The notes beneath the pieces were generated by a model. The model did no database searches and was not told the origin of the DNA. It was given only the letters and a program-made list of their open reading frames with translations. A program made the translations under genes and the position numbers. A DNA stretch of 64,000 nt, from the NCBI GenBank assembly GCA_947311845.1, contig CAMZMU010000111.1, positions 22,791,023 to 22,855,022 of the forward strand. Direction: 5' to 3'. Source of the DNA: Poa pratensis (Eukaryota; Streptophyta; Magnoliopsida; Poales; Poaceae). Of this stretch, positions 23,560-35,100 are shown one piece after another (position 1 is the stretch's first letter; each line of letters begins with the position of its first letter).

Positions 23560-23850
23560 CAGGGGGCGCAGCCCCCGAGTGTAAATTGTAACTCTTTGTA
23601 TATGAATTGATCATGTTTGTATTTGCTCAGCCCCCGAGCCGATCGAGTGGGGTTTATGAAATATACGTTGATTGTGAGACTAATGACTGTGCAGCCCCCG
23701 AGCATTCGAGTGCGGCTGCAGAGCTTTTGTATTAGTTTGGTTCCTTAAGACGCAGCCCCCGAGTGATCGGGTGCAGCTAAGGTGTTATGTTTTTGCAAGA
23801 GCGAGAGCTCGTATGATAGGCAACGCAGCCCCCAAGTGCTTCGGGTGCGG
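23560..23850 (-). repeat. Array of five PPT-like motifs
   Basis: GCAGCCCCCGAG-type motifs recur about every 62-72 bp, near 23567, 23629, 23692, 23754 and 23826. On the element's sense strand each reads CTCGGGGGCTGC, like the tract next to its 3' LTR. Another copy lies at 19111-19120. Confidence 0.7.
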
Positions 23851-24045
23851 TTAAGTTATGAATTATGCGAGTAGTCACAGAAAATAGGAGGAAAATTGAT
23901 TATATTCCACTTATGAATGTTAGACTGCAGACCGCCTCATTAAAAACCTTCCAGTCCCCTTAGGTACCCTGGTAAGGAAAAGAGCGCGTCTGAAACCTGC
24001 AGCCATCCGACATATCGCCTATTACATAGTATGATTGTGAGCACT

Positions 24046-25458
24046 TTATGCATAGAAACGGCGCAGATGCGCAACGTTCCAAGGATTATGAGAGAGTTCG
24101 CCTGTCTTCGCGTGCTTCAATCGATATGCGCCTCCACCAAGGACCACAGTGATGATGAAGGGGCCTTCCCATGGAGAAGCAAGCTTGTGCACTTTCTTTT
24201 GCTTCAGTCGAAGAACCAGATCGCAAATAACGAAGGACCTGGTGCGCAGTCGACGGCTGTGGTAGTTGCGGAGATCTTGCTGGTAAACAGCTGTGCGGGC
24301 CAAGGCCGTGTCTCGCGCTTCATCGAGTAAGTCGACTGCATCTTCGAGTGCCTCTTCTGCGTCGTCTTCGTTGTATGCTTCTACTCGTGGTGCATTGAAC
24401 CGCACGTCTGATGGCAGTATTGCCTCTGCTCCGTAGACCATGAAGAACGGGGTGAACTGCGTAGAAGTGTTGGGAGTTGTGCGTAGGCTCCATAGCACAG
24501 ATGGTAGCTCTTCAACCCAAGCACCCGCAGCTCTTTTGAGTGGCACCAGGTGGCGCTTTTTGATTCCGCTTGTAACAAGTCCATTGGCCTTTTCGACTTG
24601 GCCATTGGATTGTGGATGTGCCACCGATGCGTAGTTGAGCGTGATATCTTGCTCTTTGCAGAAAGTTTTGAATTCCTCAGCCGTGAAGTTTGTACCGTTG
24701 TCAGTGATGATGCTATTCGGCACACCAAAGCGGTATATGATAGACTTTATGAAATTGACTGCTGTAGTAGCAGTTGAACTTGTGATAGGGACTGCTTCAA
24801 TCCACTTGGTGAACTTGTCGACTGCCACCAGAAGGTGAGTATGCCCTCCGTGGGAGGATTTTTTGAGTGGCCCAACCATATCGAGCCCCCACTGGGCGAA
24901 GGGCCAGGCCAGTGGTATTGTCTTCAACGCCGATGCGGGTGCGTGCGGCTTTGTGGCGAATTTTTGGCAGCCGATGCACCTTTTGACTATGTCCTCCGCG
25001 TCTTTGAGTGCTGTAGGCCAGTAGAAGCCTGCGCGAAAGGCCTTGGCTACGAGTGATCGACTGCTGGCATGATGCCCGCAGGTACCTGCATGTATATCAC
25101 GAAGGATGGCTTGGCCATCTTCAAATGCTATGCAACGTTGGAACATACCTGATATGCTGCGTTTGTACAGTTCACCGTTGATGACAGTGTATGCTTTAGA
25201 TCGTCGGGTGACGCGTCTTGACTCTGTTATGTCTTCGGGTACCTCGCCGCGGAGTATGTACGCGAGAAAAGGTTGAGTCCATGTTGGCTCAATGAGGAGT
25301 ACCTCGACTGGCGGGTCCTCTGTGCTGGGTGCCTTTTTCTCGACTGGTGCAGTTGATGTAGGAGGTGCTCGTTTCTCCTTTATGGATCTGTGCTTGACTC
25401 TGTTATGTCTTCGGGTACCTCGCCGCGGAGTATGTACGCGAGAAAAGGTTGAGTCCAT
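24046..25458 (-). pseudogene. Gypsy integrase (C-terminal part of pol)
   Basis: Integrase joins element DNA to the host chromosome. On the minus strand the frame shows the zinc-binding H-H-C-C region (GHHASSRSLVAKAF through CIGCQKF), then the catalytic triad Asp in GLDMVG, Asp in IITDNGTNF and Glu in NGQVEKANG, and a C-terminal GPF/WEGPF-like segment before the stop. This domain is uninterrupted over about 400 residues. Its N-terminal link to RNase H is broken by the 176-bp duplication, so it could not be made as part of one polyprotein. Confidence 0.92.
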
Positions 25459-25568
25459 GTTGGCTCAATGAGGAGTACCTCGACTGGCGGGTCCTCTGTG
25501 CTGGGTGCCTTTTTCTCGACTGGTGCAGTTGATGTAGGAGGTGCTCGTTTCTCCTTTATGGATCTGTG
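25217..25568 (-). repeat. 176-bp tandem duplication inside pol
   Basis: 25217-25392 is repeated head-to-tail at 25393-25568 with almost no difference. Both copies contain the segment encoding EKRAPPTSTAP. 176 is not a multiple of three, which explains why RNase H and integrase lie in different frames. Confidence 0.9.
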
Positions 25569-26036
25569 CTCGATGCGCTCGAGGAAAACACCAGGTGGAA
25601 CTTGTGCGCCAGTAGAGCCAAGATTGGCTAGCATGTCTGCTTCCTCATTGCTCTCTCTTCCTATGTGCCGCAACTCGCAGCCATCGAAGCTGCCTTCCAG
25701 TGTGTTGTACAAGTCGCGGTAGGCGATCATGTTGTCTGCTATGGCGTCGCAGGCCTTCATTGTTTGCTGCACCACAAGATTCGAGTCGCCGTAGATCATC
25801 AATCGAGTGCACCCAAGTGCTTTTGCCATCCGCATGCCATGAATCAAGGCTTCGTATTCAGCCTCGTTGTTGGAGGGTAGTTTGAATCCCATCTGCAGAA
25901 CATAGCGGAGCTTGTCGCCTTTTGGTGATATGAGGATGACGCCCGCTCCCGCGCCTTCATGTTTTTTGAATCCATCAAAGTACATGTCCAGGAATTGGAT
26001 AAATCTGGCACACCAGGTAGTTGAGCTTCGATCCAC
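25560..26036 (-). pseudogene. Second RNase H domain of the Gypsy pol (Tat lineage)
   Basis: Shows YFDGFKKHEGAGAGVILISP, then NNEAEYEALIHGM, YGDSNLVVQQ and ESNEEADMLANL: the D-E-D-D pattern of the plant-type (archaeal-like) RNase H that Tat elements carry in addition to the ordinary one. It would remove RNA from RNA/DNA hybrids. It is intact within its frame but separated from integrase by the duplication. Confidence 0.88.
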
Positions 26037-26308
26037 TCGGTTGTGAAGTCGGGTAGGACTTGTGCTTTGATGGCCTTCGGGTGCTCATACTTGATGTCCC
26101 TTGGTGCCAGCTCGATGAGCCATTTTGCGACTCGCCCAGTTGCATTGGGGTTTGTGAGAATGTCACCAATTGCCGAGTTACTCACCACGGTGATCGGGTG
26201 CTCCGTGAAGTAATGCGTCAACTTCCTTGAAGACATGAATACAGCGTAGGCCAGCTTCTGATAGTGCGGGTAGCGCTGTTTTGATATGGAAAGAACCTCG
26301 CTCAGGTA

Positions 26309-27370
26309 TCAGACTGGGCGTTGTATGCTTTGGGCGTGCCCCTCCTCCATACGTTCGACTACCAGCACGGTACTCACCACCCTGTTCGTAGCCGAGACAT
26401 ACAGGTATAGCGGCTCCCGTTCTTTGGGCGCAACTAGGATTGGAGGGCTTGTGAGGATTCGCTTGAGATCTGTAAAAGCTGCTTCAGCTTCTGGCGTCCA
26501 CTCGAACTTGTCCGCCTTCTTCATCAGTCGATAGAATGGCAGAGCTTTTTCCCCCAGTTTGCTGATAAATCGACTGAGCGCTGCCACTCTACCCGCCAGT
26601 TTCTGCACGTCATGAAGTTTTGAAGGCCTTTGCATTGTGAGATGGCCTGTATTTCTCCGGGTCTGCTTCGATTCCTCGAGCTGAGACTAGGTACCCGAGG
26701 AGTTGCCCGGCTGGCACGCCGAACGTGCACTTCTTCGGGTTGAGCTTGATGTGGAAGCGTTTGAGGTTTGCGAATGTCTCTCGCAAGTCATCGAGTAGTG
26801 TCTTTTCTTCTCTTGTGGTGATGACGATGTCATCTACATAGACCTGGACGTTTCGCCCAATTTGCTTCTTGAGGCAGTCTTGCATCATGCGCTGGTAGGT
26901 TGCACCTGCGTTTTGAGCCCAAAGGCATTGTTGTGTAGCAGTAGACCCCGAGTGGGGTTATGAACGCCGTTTCTCTTCATCCTCTTCCTTCATCCTTATC
27001 TGGTGGTAACCCGAGTAGCATCCAGGAAGGATAGCGAGCGCACCCGGCGGTGGAGTCGACGATCTGGTCGATTCGAGGTAGTGGAAAGTGATCCTTTGGA
27101 CAGCATTTGTTGAGTGCTGTGAAATCTACGCACATCCGAAGGATATCTGTGTTCTTCTTCTCTACAAGTACGGGGTTGGCCACCCATTGTGATTTCTTGA
27201 TCTCTCTGATGAAACCTGCTGCGAGTATCTGTCGACTTCGGCTTCGACTGCAGTTCTTTTGGGCCGGATATGCGGCGCATTGTTTGCTTGACTGGTTTAG
27301 CATCTGGAAATAGTTGGAGAGAGTGCTCGGCGAATTCCCTGGGAATACCTGGCATGTCGCTGGACACCAC
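26309..27370 (-). pseudogene. Gypsy reverse transcriptase and first RNase H, frameshifted
   Basis: The RT start is marked by SSDMPGIPREFAEHSLQLFP (in 26996-27370), then NPVLVEKKNTDILRMCVDFT and FPLPRIDQIVDSTAGC (26977-27303), then a degraded stretch (about 26890-27040), then the active-site YVDD in QVYVDDIVITTREEKTLLDD (26610-26888). RNase H follows with FEWTPEAEAAFTDLK and LYLYVSATN (26309-26635). At least three frame changes separate these blocks, so this enzyme is not functional as a single protein. Confidence 0.9.
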
Positions 27371-27417
27371 GCAAATATATCCCAGTTCTCACGGAGGAAT
27401 TCGACGAGCGCGCTTTC

Positions 27418-28108
27418 CTATGCGATAGGCAGACTCGACGAGACATTGACTGTCTTGGTCGGGTCAGTCGGGTGCACCTGATGCGACCTTGTGTCATTGG
27501 TGGCATTGAATGATCTGTCGACTGCCACCTTCTTGTGCTCTGGCATAAGTGTGCGATCGTTGGAGACCGCGAGCTCTGCGAGTGTTGCTTCCATGCCGAA
27601 TCTCAGAGATTTTGCTGAACTCTCGGTCGCAAGAGTCAGACTTTTGGAAGTTTCCTTGACTGTGATTACTCCTTTTGGTCCAGGCATCTTCAGCTGGAGG
27701 TATGCGTAGTGTGGCACCGCCATGAATCGAGCGAACGTCGGGCGTCCAAGTATAGCATGGTATTGTGATTTCCAGTCGACAACTTCGAACTCAATCGACT
27801 CTGTCCTGAAGTGGTTCTTGTCCCGAACGTTACGTCGAGTTGTATGGTGCCTTCTGGGCTTATTGCTTTCCCTGGAACGATACCGTGGAAGGTATTTGAA
27901 GATTTGGCAGGTTTTCGACTGACCTGTTCATTTTGCGGAGCGTATCTGCGAAGATGATGTTTATGCCGCTCCCACCATCCATGAAGACCTTGGACATGGC
28001 GTAGCCTCCTATTTGTGCATCGAGTACCAGAGCAGAGTGCCCTGGGCGAACAACCGATGGAGGGTGGTCCTCTTTGCTGAAGCTTATTGGAGTTTCAGAT
28101 CCCTTCAA
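27418..28108 (-). pseudogene. Gypsy protease and linker to RT
   Basis: Retropepsin core DGGSGINIIFADTL in 27860-28108, with the catalytic Asp-Gly-Gly. The next frame (27418-27723) includes MPGPKGVITV, the conserved segment just before RT in Tat elements. The two are in different frames. Confidence 0.82.
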
Positions 28109-28198
28109 GTACTCGTTACAGCAGGAGGTGACATGACCGCCATGTTTACTTGTCGGTGCGAAGTTTTTGCTCCCTGTTGGAAGGTCGACCTTTCTGTA

Positions 28199-29306
28199 TC
28201 ATGTACATCTGCCCTTGGGGCGGAGGGTATTGAGGTTCTTCCACCCGAGGTACGGGTTGTATGGCACCCGCGAGTTTCCGCCTGCAGGCTGTGGTGGAGG
28301 GGGTGGTGCCATTAGAACAGGCACGTTGTTTGGCTGAGGCACGTGTGCAGGTGCTTGTGCGTTTGCGGCTGCTGCCTTTATGCGGTTTACGTAATCAGTC
28401 GCCATTTGGTCGAACTCCCTGCAGTTTCTCATCGAGTGATTGGATCGCAGTTTTCCATCGTCCCCCTTGTACAGGTGGAATCTGCAATCAGCGTCCATCT
28501 TTTCTTCGAATGATCGCTCAGATTGTGCCCGTGACTTGCGCCAGTCCTTCCTCTTGTAGCTATCATTGCGTTGGCTACGGTCTCGACTGTCCCGATGATC
28601 GTCTCGACTGTCTCGCCGATCGTCCGACCGTCGGTCGCTTCTGTCCTGGTCATTGCGGGGTGTGGAGAACCCAGCCGCCATGAATTCGGGTCTGTCGTCG
28701 TAGTGACGTTTTGAACGTTTGCGCCTTCGATCGTCTCTGTGAGTCTCTGCGGCTTCGACTGCCGCTTTCATGATTGTCACGGGGTGAGGACCCGCGTGTT
28801 GTGCGCGCCATGTCTTCTCCGTCTGCCCACTCAGTCGCGGTCATCAAGAGGTTAGCCACAGAGGTTGGCTTTTTGCGACCAAGTGCTTCTTTGAAGTCAT
28901 GCCTGGCTAGGCCCATGATGAAAGCATCCATGGCCATATCTTCTGAAATTACTCCGACTGAGTTGCGTATCTCAGTCCATCGTCTGATGTATGATCTCAA
29001 CGTTTCGCCTGACCGTTGAACGCAGGCTCGCAGTTCTTCGAATGTTTTTGGTCGCTCGCATAGAGGCTCGAAGTTTTTGATGAAGTCCGTGCGGAAGTGA
29101 TCCCACGAGTCGTATGTTGATGGAGGCAAAGCTTTGAGCCAGTCGCGGGCTGTGCCTTCTAGCATCAGTCGTATGTATTGCATGGCTGTGGTGTTTGTGC
29201 CTCGCTGGCACGCGACAGCCAGCCTGTAATCTTCTAACCACCCTGAAGGCTCTTGCCTTCCCGTATACTTGGGTTGCTCAGATGTGAGTTTGAACCCTTT
29301 GGGCAT
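28199..29306 (-). pseudogene. Gypsy gag, two frames
   Basis: 28650-29306 holds the retrotransposon gag domain (YTGRQEPSGWLEDYRLAV, MLEGTARDWLKALPP, FIKNFEPLCERPKTFEELRA). The downstream frame 28199-28780 is Arg/Asp/Ser-rich and contains HSMRNCREFDQMATDYV and a Pro-rich tail, the nucleocapsid-side part. A single frame change near 28650-28780 separates them. Gag builds the particle in which reverse transcription occurs. Confidence 0.87.
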
Positions 29307-29309
29307 CCG

Positions 29310-30929
29310 TGTCTCGCGGACGCGTCGAGTGAAACACAGAGCTCCATGTTGCTCAGGTTCTCGATCAGAGTATGAATCGCTACTGTAAGATCTGCGTGAT
29401 CTGCTTCTGGATCTGCGCCTGCGTGAGCTGCTTCTTTCCTTCGAGTGGTGGCGGCGACCACTGTGATGATGCTCTTCCGACGCGTGTCAGCTATGGCACG
29501 ATCTCGACTCCCACCTGGAGCGTTTGGGACCTGGCGTATGGCCTTCGCAGCTAAGGCGAGTGATTTGATCGTTGGCGATGTAGTTTTGCATTGGGGTCGT
29601 CCGCTGGAGGCTTGATTGCTTCAGATATGCTGCGGCAGTGAAGAGGCACCCGCCGCTGTTTTGGGTACTGGCACTCCCTCCTCGTCGTATGTCATGAAGG
29701 AGTTGCCCAAGTTGCGGGTGAGCGCCGCTCTTTCGTCCGGCGAGAGGTGTGATAACCTTGATCTGGGTCTTGTATCGCTCGCCCGGTGGAGCTCAGGGAG
29801 AGCTGTCTTCTTCGCGCACTCGATAAGCTAGCTTGCTTTTTGCGTTCTTCGAGTGTCGCTCTAACCTGTCGCAGTCGAAGTGACTCCTGCCAGTTGAAGT
29901 ACTGGAAGGTCAACATCTCCTCTTGTGTTGCGTCTGCTGGCATCATCGTGCACTCCGTGATAACTTTATCTGCTTTTGCTGCCATCTCAGCAGTGATTGT
30001 GAGAGTTGTGACTCCGTCCGGCATAGTAACTGTGCACGGGAATTCTGTAGGCCTTCGGCTGGCCGCAGCATCTGATGATTCTGCGGCGATGGCGACGTAG
30101 ACCTGCTGGGGTATCACCCGAGGTATGTGTATGTGCTTTCGAGTCCCGTCATGGACTCGACGTCGTCGTCAAGACTCATGTCAGAGTCGATATGCTCGTC
30201 GAGTGGTTCTCCTGGATGGATCTCGCAGTCGATGCCTTCATCACCCATGCTCATATCGGCGTCAGCGAAGCTGTTATGAATCTCGGAGTCGAGGTTGTTG
30301 TCGGTGCAGATCTCGTAGTCGACGTGGTTGTCGACATGAGTTTTTGGCTCGTCGAAGTCGCTGAGGGAGATTTCGCAGTCGAGGCTGTTCTCGAGTGGAA
30401 GTTCGATCTCGGGATCGTTTGTGCGGTATGCTGATTCTGCCTCTCACCTTCGAGCTCCTCCATGAGCTTGTTAAGTTCTCGAGTTGAGATGGATGTTGTA
30501 GACGAGCAAGTTTGGAGGATCGACGATGGTATGGATGCAGATGATGGATCCGCAGTCGAAGGAGCCGCAACCGATGGGCCTCGGGTGCGGATGTCGCGAG
30601 TTGTCGTGGATCTGTCAAGTCCTGCACACCAAGCTTGTTGACGAAAAAATTGAACGAACCAACGGTTAAGCCCAAACCTGACTCGAGATCGGAGAAGGTC
30701 TCCTGGAATTCTGGCGAGTGTGGCTCGAAATTCATCAGAGGATCTGATGCGCTTTTTGCAGGTGAAGTTGGCGTGCTGCCGTTTGTCGAGTGCGTCGGCG
30801 AGTTGCCGTGTGTTGCCCGAGTAGGCGAGTTTGGTTTGTTGATGCAGCGGCGAGTTGCCGTTTGTAGATCGATCGGCGAGTCGCCGTTCTCCGATGGAAC
30901 CGAAGGAACCGTGATCCAGCACTATTCTT
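29310..30929 (-). other. Leader and gag-upstream region of the Gypsy element
   Basis: Between primer site and gag. Minus-strand frames (29692-30117, 30251-30934) are Ser/Thr/Arg-rich and repetitive, with many ATCTCGAGTC-like pieces. A segment VTMPDGVTTLTITAEMAAKA may belong to an extended gag N-terminus. No independent gene is supported. Confidence 0.45.
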
Positions 30930-30946
30930 CCCACAGACGGCGCAAT
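30930..30946 (-). promoter_or_regulatory. Primer-binding site of the Gypsy element
   Basis: On the minus strand ATTGCGCCGTCTGTGG directly follows the 5' LTR. The GCGCCGTCTGTGG form is common in grass Tat-type Gypsy elements. The tRNA was not identified. Confidence 0.7.
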
Positions 30947-31438
30947 TGACGAGGTGTACCCTCATCAAATCCCATGGTTAAGTACCTAGGGTTGAGATTA
31001 TGGGGAGAGAACGTGGTAGTACTGGTGGTTTCGTCGGCTGACAAGCAGAGGCAAAGATTTACCCAGGTTCAGGCCCCTCGGGTGGAGGTAAAGACCCTAC
31101 TTCCTGCTTGTCTGGTATTGATTGTGGATTATGCGGTTACAGGGTGACTCCGGCGAGATGACGATCTCGCAAGAGCTTTGGTGGTTCGAGTATGGCTTGT
31201 CCCCAGATCGGCACCCCTCCCAGCCTTTAAATAGGCTGGGTCTCGGGAGTACGTAACCGACCTGGTTTACATGTATGGAAAGTTCAAACCGACTATGCCT
31301 ATGTCTAATCTTGGAGGGTACTCCATCTTTTTGGGCCTCTTGTCTTGGGCTTCGAGTAGACTCTTTGTATTGGGCCTTTAGTCGTTACGTGCACCAGGTA
31401 CCCTCACGGTAGGGTACCCGAGATGTATACCCATGTCA
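30947..31438 (-). repeat. 5' LTR of the Gypsy element (492 bp)
   Basis: Near-identical partner of 17996-18487; drives transcription on the minus strand. A TATTTAAA core sits in the palindrome at 31219-31240. Confidence 0.95.
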
Positions 31439-31443
31439 CCTCT

Positions 31444-31768
31444 CCAACGAGACGTACTCCCTTAACAAGGAGGAACTCGGGAATACATGCTCGTCTCCGC
31501 GTGCCTCGGTTATTTCTATACCCGAGCTTTTTACTTATGCACTTTACATTGTGATAGCCTTCGTGCTTGAAGTATTCTATATTGCTATCACCTTGTTGCT
31601 TGTCTTGCTTAGCATAAGTTGTTGGTGCACATAGGTGAGCCTAGTTTATTTAGGTTGTTGGCTTGTTAATTTAAACACATAGTTTTATTCCGCAATTATC
31701 AAGCCTAAACCGGAAAAGTTTTAATCGCCTATTCAACCCCCCCTCTAGGCGACATCCTTGTCCTTTCA
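31444..31768 (+). repeat. 3' LTR of the Copia element, right part
   Basis: Continues the LTR after the Gypsy insertion and matches about 10250-10577 of the 5' LTR. Ends GTCCTTTCA before CATAT. Confidence 0.93.
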
Positions 31769-31773
31769 CATAT

Positions 31774-32002
31774 GATACTAGTCTATGTTACTAGTTCCAT
31801 AGTGGGTAGTAACATATTTGTGGTATCATATACTAGTGTATTTATTAGGTTGTATACTCATCTTGTCTTGGTATCCGTTATGTTACGGTATCTACCTATG
31901 ATACCACTATCATCTCTCTCCTCATTAACTGCAGTGACACATCATCTTTTTGCCAATGTGGCATGCATGATACTACCTATGTTACTCCCACTATGGCTAG
32001 TC
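31774..32002. mobile_element. Right part of the split PIF/Harbinger-like MITE
   Basis: Ends GGAGT-complementary ACTCCCACTATGGCTAGTC, the inverted match to 8361-8380, followed by TTA (32003-32005). Confidence 0.82.
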
Positions 32003-32106
32003 TTACGACGGATCTACTCTACTAGTGTGGTGTGCACTGTGCAGGCAGTAGCCACGCATCACGCGTGCATTGCATTGCCAGGACGAAAGAAGATTCTTCC
32101 ATTCTA

Positions 32107-35100
32107 TCCTACTATATATGAAAGTACGTTGGATTCAGCCTCCAATTCGCTATCCACGTCGCCCGCAAAACACCAGCCGTCGATCGTGCGAAGCAACGGC
32201 CCAGATCTCTTTAAGAATTGTGCGACACTGTAGCAACACTGTAGCTCCGGACTTTCTACCAATCAGAGCTCACGCACGATTGTTGGCGCAGACACTTTTA
32301 CAAAAAAGAACCCGCAACTCTCAGAAACAAACCCGCAGTCCACGTTTTACCGCTGCGAGGGACCTGTGCGAAAATATGCAAAACTACAGGGACTTTCCTG
32401 CAAAAACAACCGCAGAATCCCCCTCCTCCTTCCTCTCTCGCGCGCGATGCGGAGCTTGCCGGCGCCGCCGACGCGCCGTGCCGTCGCTCCGCTCCTCCTC
32501 CTTCAGATCCAGGCCCACGGCGACCTCCGCCGCCGCTCCCTCTCCATCTTCGCTGACGAACGCGCGGCGGGACGGCCGGAATCGCTCGGAATCGCCGCCG
32601 CATCACCACGGCCCATCTCGACATCCGCCGCCGCATAATTGGTCGCCGCCGGCGATTCCGGCAGCCAAATGGCTCAACGCGCCGCTCCTTCGAACCGCCT
32701 CCACGCTGCTGTGCAGATCTGCCCGATTCCAGCCTTCTGCGCGTTCGCCGTTGCTCCGCCGCGAGCTCGGCAGCTCCGGCGGCTCCGCCGCGCCGCCTGA
32801 CATCACGAACGACGTCAGCGCGGGCCCACATGTCAGCGATCTACCATTTACGGATGGAATTTCAGGGAAAAACAAATAACTGACATGTGGGACCCACTGA
32901 CAGTTTCCTCATAATTACTAAAAATGCTCCAAATTGTAGAATTCATATCTTTCAAACCATAATTTAAAAAAACAACTAAAATACCAAAAAAAACCAGAAA
33001 AAACAATCTTTACATCTACCATATTTTCATGCATGCAAAAAAAATTGAAATTCATAATTTCCGAACCATAATTCAACATGCATGCAAATTGTAAAATTCA
33101 TATCTTTCAAATTACAATTCAAAAAAAATACTAAAATTTCCAGAAAATTTAAATCTTTACATCTAACACATTTCCATGCACCTTAGAACAACTATAATTT
33201 CCGCTTAATTAAAATAACTAGAATATCAAATAAAAAAATTGTGAAAATGACATCTCACCTACATTTAGCCCCATCTTTGTATTTGTTTTCTTTATTTTTT
33301 TCCTTTCCTTTTGTTCTGTAATAAAACAACATTGGAATAATAATCAAGAAGAAGAAAAATGATTGCAAGACATTTTGGCTTACAAAACAATTGTAATTTC
33401 CCTTTTCAAATTTCAGTTTGTTCAAACAGAGTTGTAAAAAACATTGAAATTCAATCTTCATATCTGCTTTCCTTTGATTTTTTCTTTTCTTTTCATTTGC
33501 AATAAAACAACATTGCGGTAATGATCAAAAAGAAGGAAAACCAATGCAAGACATTTTAGCTTGCAAAACAATTGTACTATAGATATGTTCGATAAATAAT
33601 GCAGCTATATTTTTTTTTAAAAAAGATTAACATTTAGAAGTAACCACAGTAAATTTCTTCTGATTATGCTGGCAAATGAGAAAATTATGACCAAAATAAA
33701 ACTATATTTGACCATTCCAATTTAGCTAACATATTTAAAATCTAACTAACTTAATTCTCTCTAACTATGTAGTTCAATTTTTAAAAATACTTAATTAGAT
33801 TAATATTTGGAGGGAATACAAATTCATATCCTCTAATTAGGAATTGAATTTAAATTGAATTGAATAGCACTAATATACTAACATAATATATTTCCTCTGA
33901 TTATTGAGTAAAATTAAATACTTGAGGCAAAACACAAACATATTACATCAGTTAGAACAAGTTAATACTTAGTGATAATATAACTGAATTCTCTCCAGTT
34001 ATGCAATTTAGTTTAACAAATGCTTACATTTAACTTACCCCTCACTGACATATTTCAACTATATTTATCTCCTTCCCCTTTATTTTCAGTCATACTGACC
34101 CGGTTGTCTTCCTTCATGATAAATTCAGAGTAAATTTCCTAATTTCCTCAACTATAATTTCCTTCTGAGTGTTTTCAACATCAACAGGGTGATTTCCTGA
34201 CAGTAATTGTTCAAGAATAATTATTCCGCTAATTTTTAGGTTATATTTTCCATTAACAATTTCTAACTGTATCTTACACAAACTTTGTCCACTACCTATT
34301 CACATATTTTGCAAAGAAAACAGAAACATAACTTTATTGGTATGAAATCCATGCAATAATGCAGTTAAAACTACACGGGTGCGACGCTTAGCCGCGCCAA
34401 ATTCATTTCCTCTAATTACGAATTGATTTTAAATTGAGTTAAATAAATGCTCATAAAATGTATTCCCTCCGATTATACAGTTAAATTAAGTATTTAAGGC
34501 AAAATACAAATGTGTTATATGAATCCAGATAGGTTACCATTTATATATAATATAACTGAACTCTCACCACGATAGGTGGTCTTAGTTTGTCTTCAAATTT
34601 CCCACAAAATAATTACTACTGCAAAATCAACACCTTCAAATCTACCTATTAGGAAAATATGAAACAAATATCAAAATGAAAACAAAAATAAATGCTACCT
34701 ATTTACGACATAATGCAAACATGTTTTCATATTTCAGTTCCATGAATATTTGTAAGAAATACAAATTCAATTTCCCCTAATTATAGAATAAATTTAAAAA
34801 TGCTCACATAATATATTCCCTCTGATTATGGTGTTAAATAAAAATTTTATGACAACATGGAACCATATTTCATCAATTCAATTTATTAAACATATTCAAA
34901 GATAACAAAACTTAACTCTCTTTAGCTATGTAGCTAAATTTTAAAATACTTTATTACATGAATATTCAGAGAAAATACAAATTAATTTCCTCTGCTTATG
35001 AATTGAACTTAAATTGAATCTAATAAATGCTCACAAAATATATTTCCTCCGATTATAGAGTTAAATTAATTCCAAAGAAACACAGTAAATTCCAACAGAT

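Larger units (their letters stand above)
17996..31438 (-). mobile_element. Tat-type Gypsy LTR retrotransposon, 13.4 kb, minus strand
   Basis: Inserted in the Copia 3' LTR with the duplication CCTCT (17991-17995, 31439-31443). The 492-bp LTRs (17996-18487, 30947-31438) start TG and end CA and differ at two sites only, both transitions. On the minus strand the order is PBS, leader, gag, protease, RT, RNase H, a second RNase H, integrase. The second RNase H and a gene on the opposite strand between integrase and the 3' LTR are traits of the Tat lineage (Grande/RIRE2-like). Pol has several frame breaks including a 176-bp tandem duplication, so this copy looks defective although recently inserted. 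With the rate often used for grass LTRs (1.3e-8 per site per year), two changes in 492 sites suggest about 0.15 million years. Confidence 0.93.
8405..31768 (+). mobile_element. Non-autonomous Copia (Sirevirus-like) LTR retrotransposon, interrupted
   Basis: Bounded by CATAT (8400-8404 and 31769-31773). The 5' LTR is 8405-10577. The 3' LTR is 16201-17995 plus 31444-31768, split by the Gypsy element at 17996-31438. Between the LTRs are a tRNA-Met primer site, a broken gag with two zinc knuckles, about 3.1 kb of T-rich non-coding DNA and a purine tract. No protease, integrase or reverse transcriptase is present, so it depended on a helper. Gag with a coiled coil, long LTRs and several GGGGGAG motifs after the coding region fit the Sirevirus (SIRE/Maximus) lineage. 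The LTRs differ by roughly a dozen to two dozen bases by eye plus a minisatellite length change, so it is older than the Gypsy copy inside it. Confidence 0.9.

Noticed and set aside
23560..23850. CRISPR-like or satellite interpretation of the regularly spaced motif
   Set aside because: Plant nuclear context, spacers not of fixed length, and the motif equals the element's own purine tract.
32070..32879. 269-codon plus-strand frame in the Helitron
   Set aside because: Arg/Ser/Pro low complexity, GC-driven openness, overlaps competing open frames on the other strand. It may be captured 5' exon sequence but cannot be supported as a gene.
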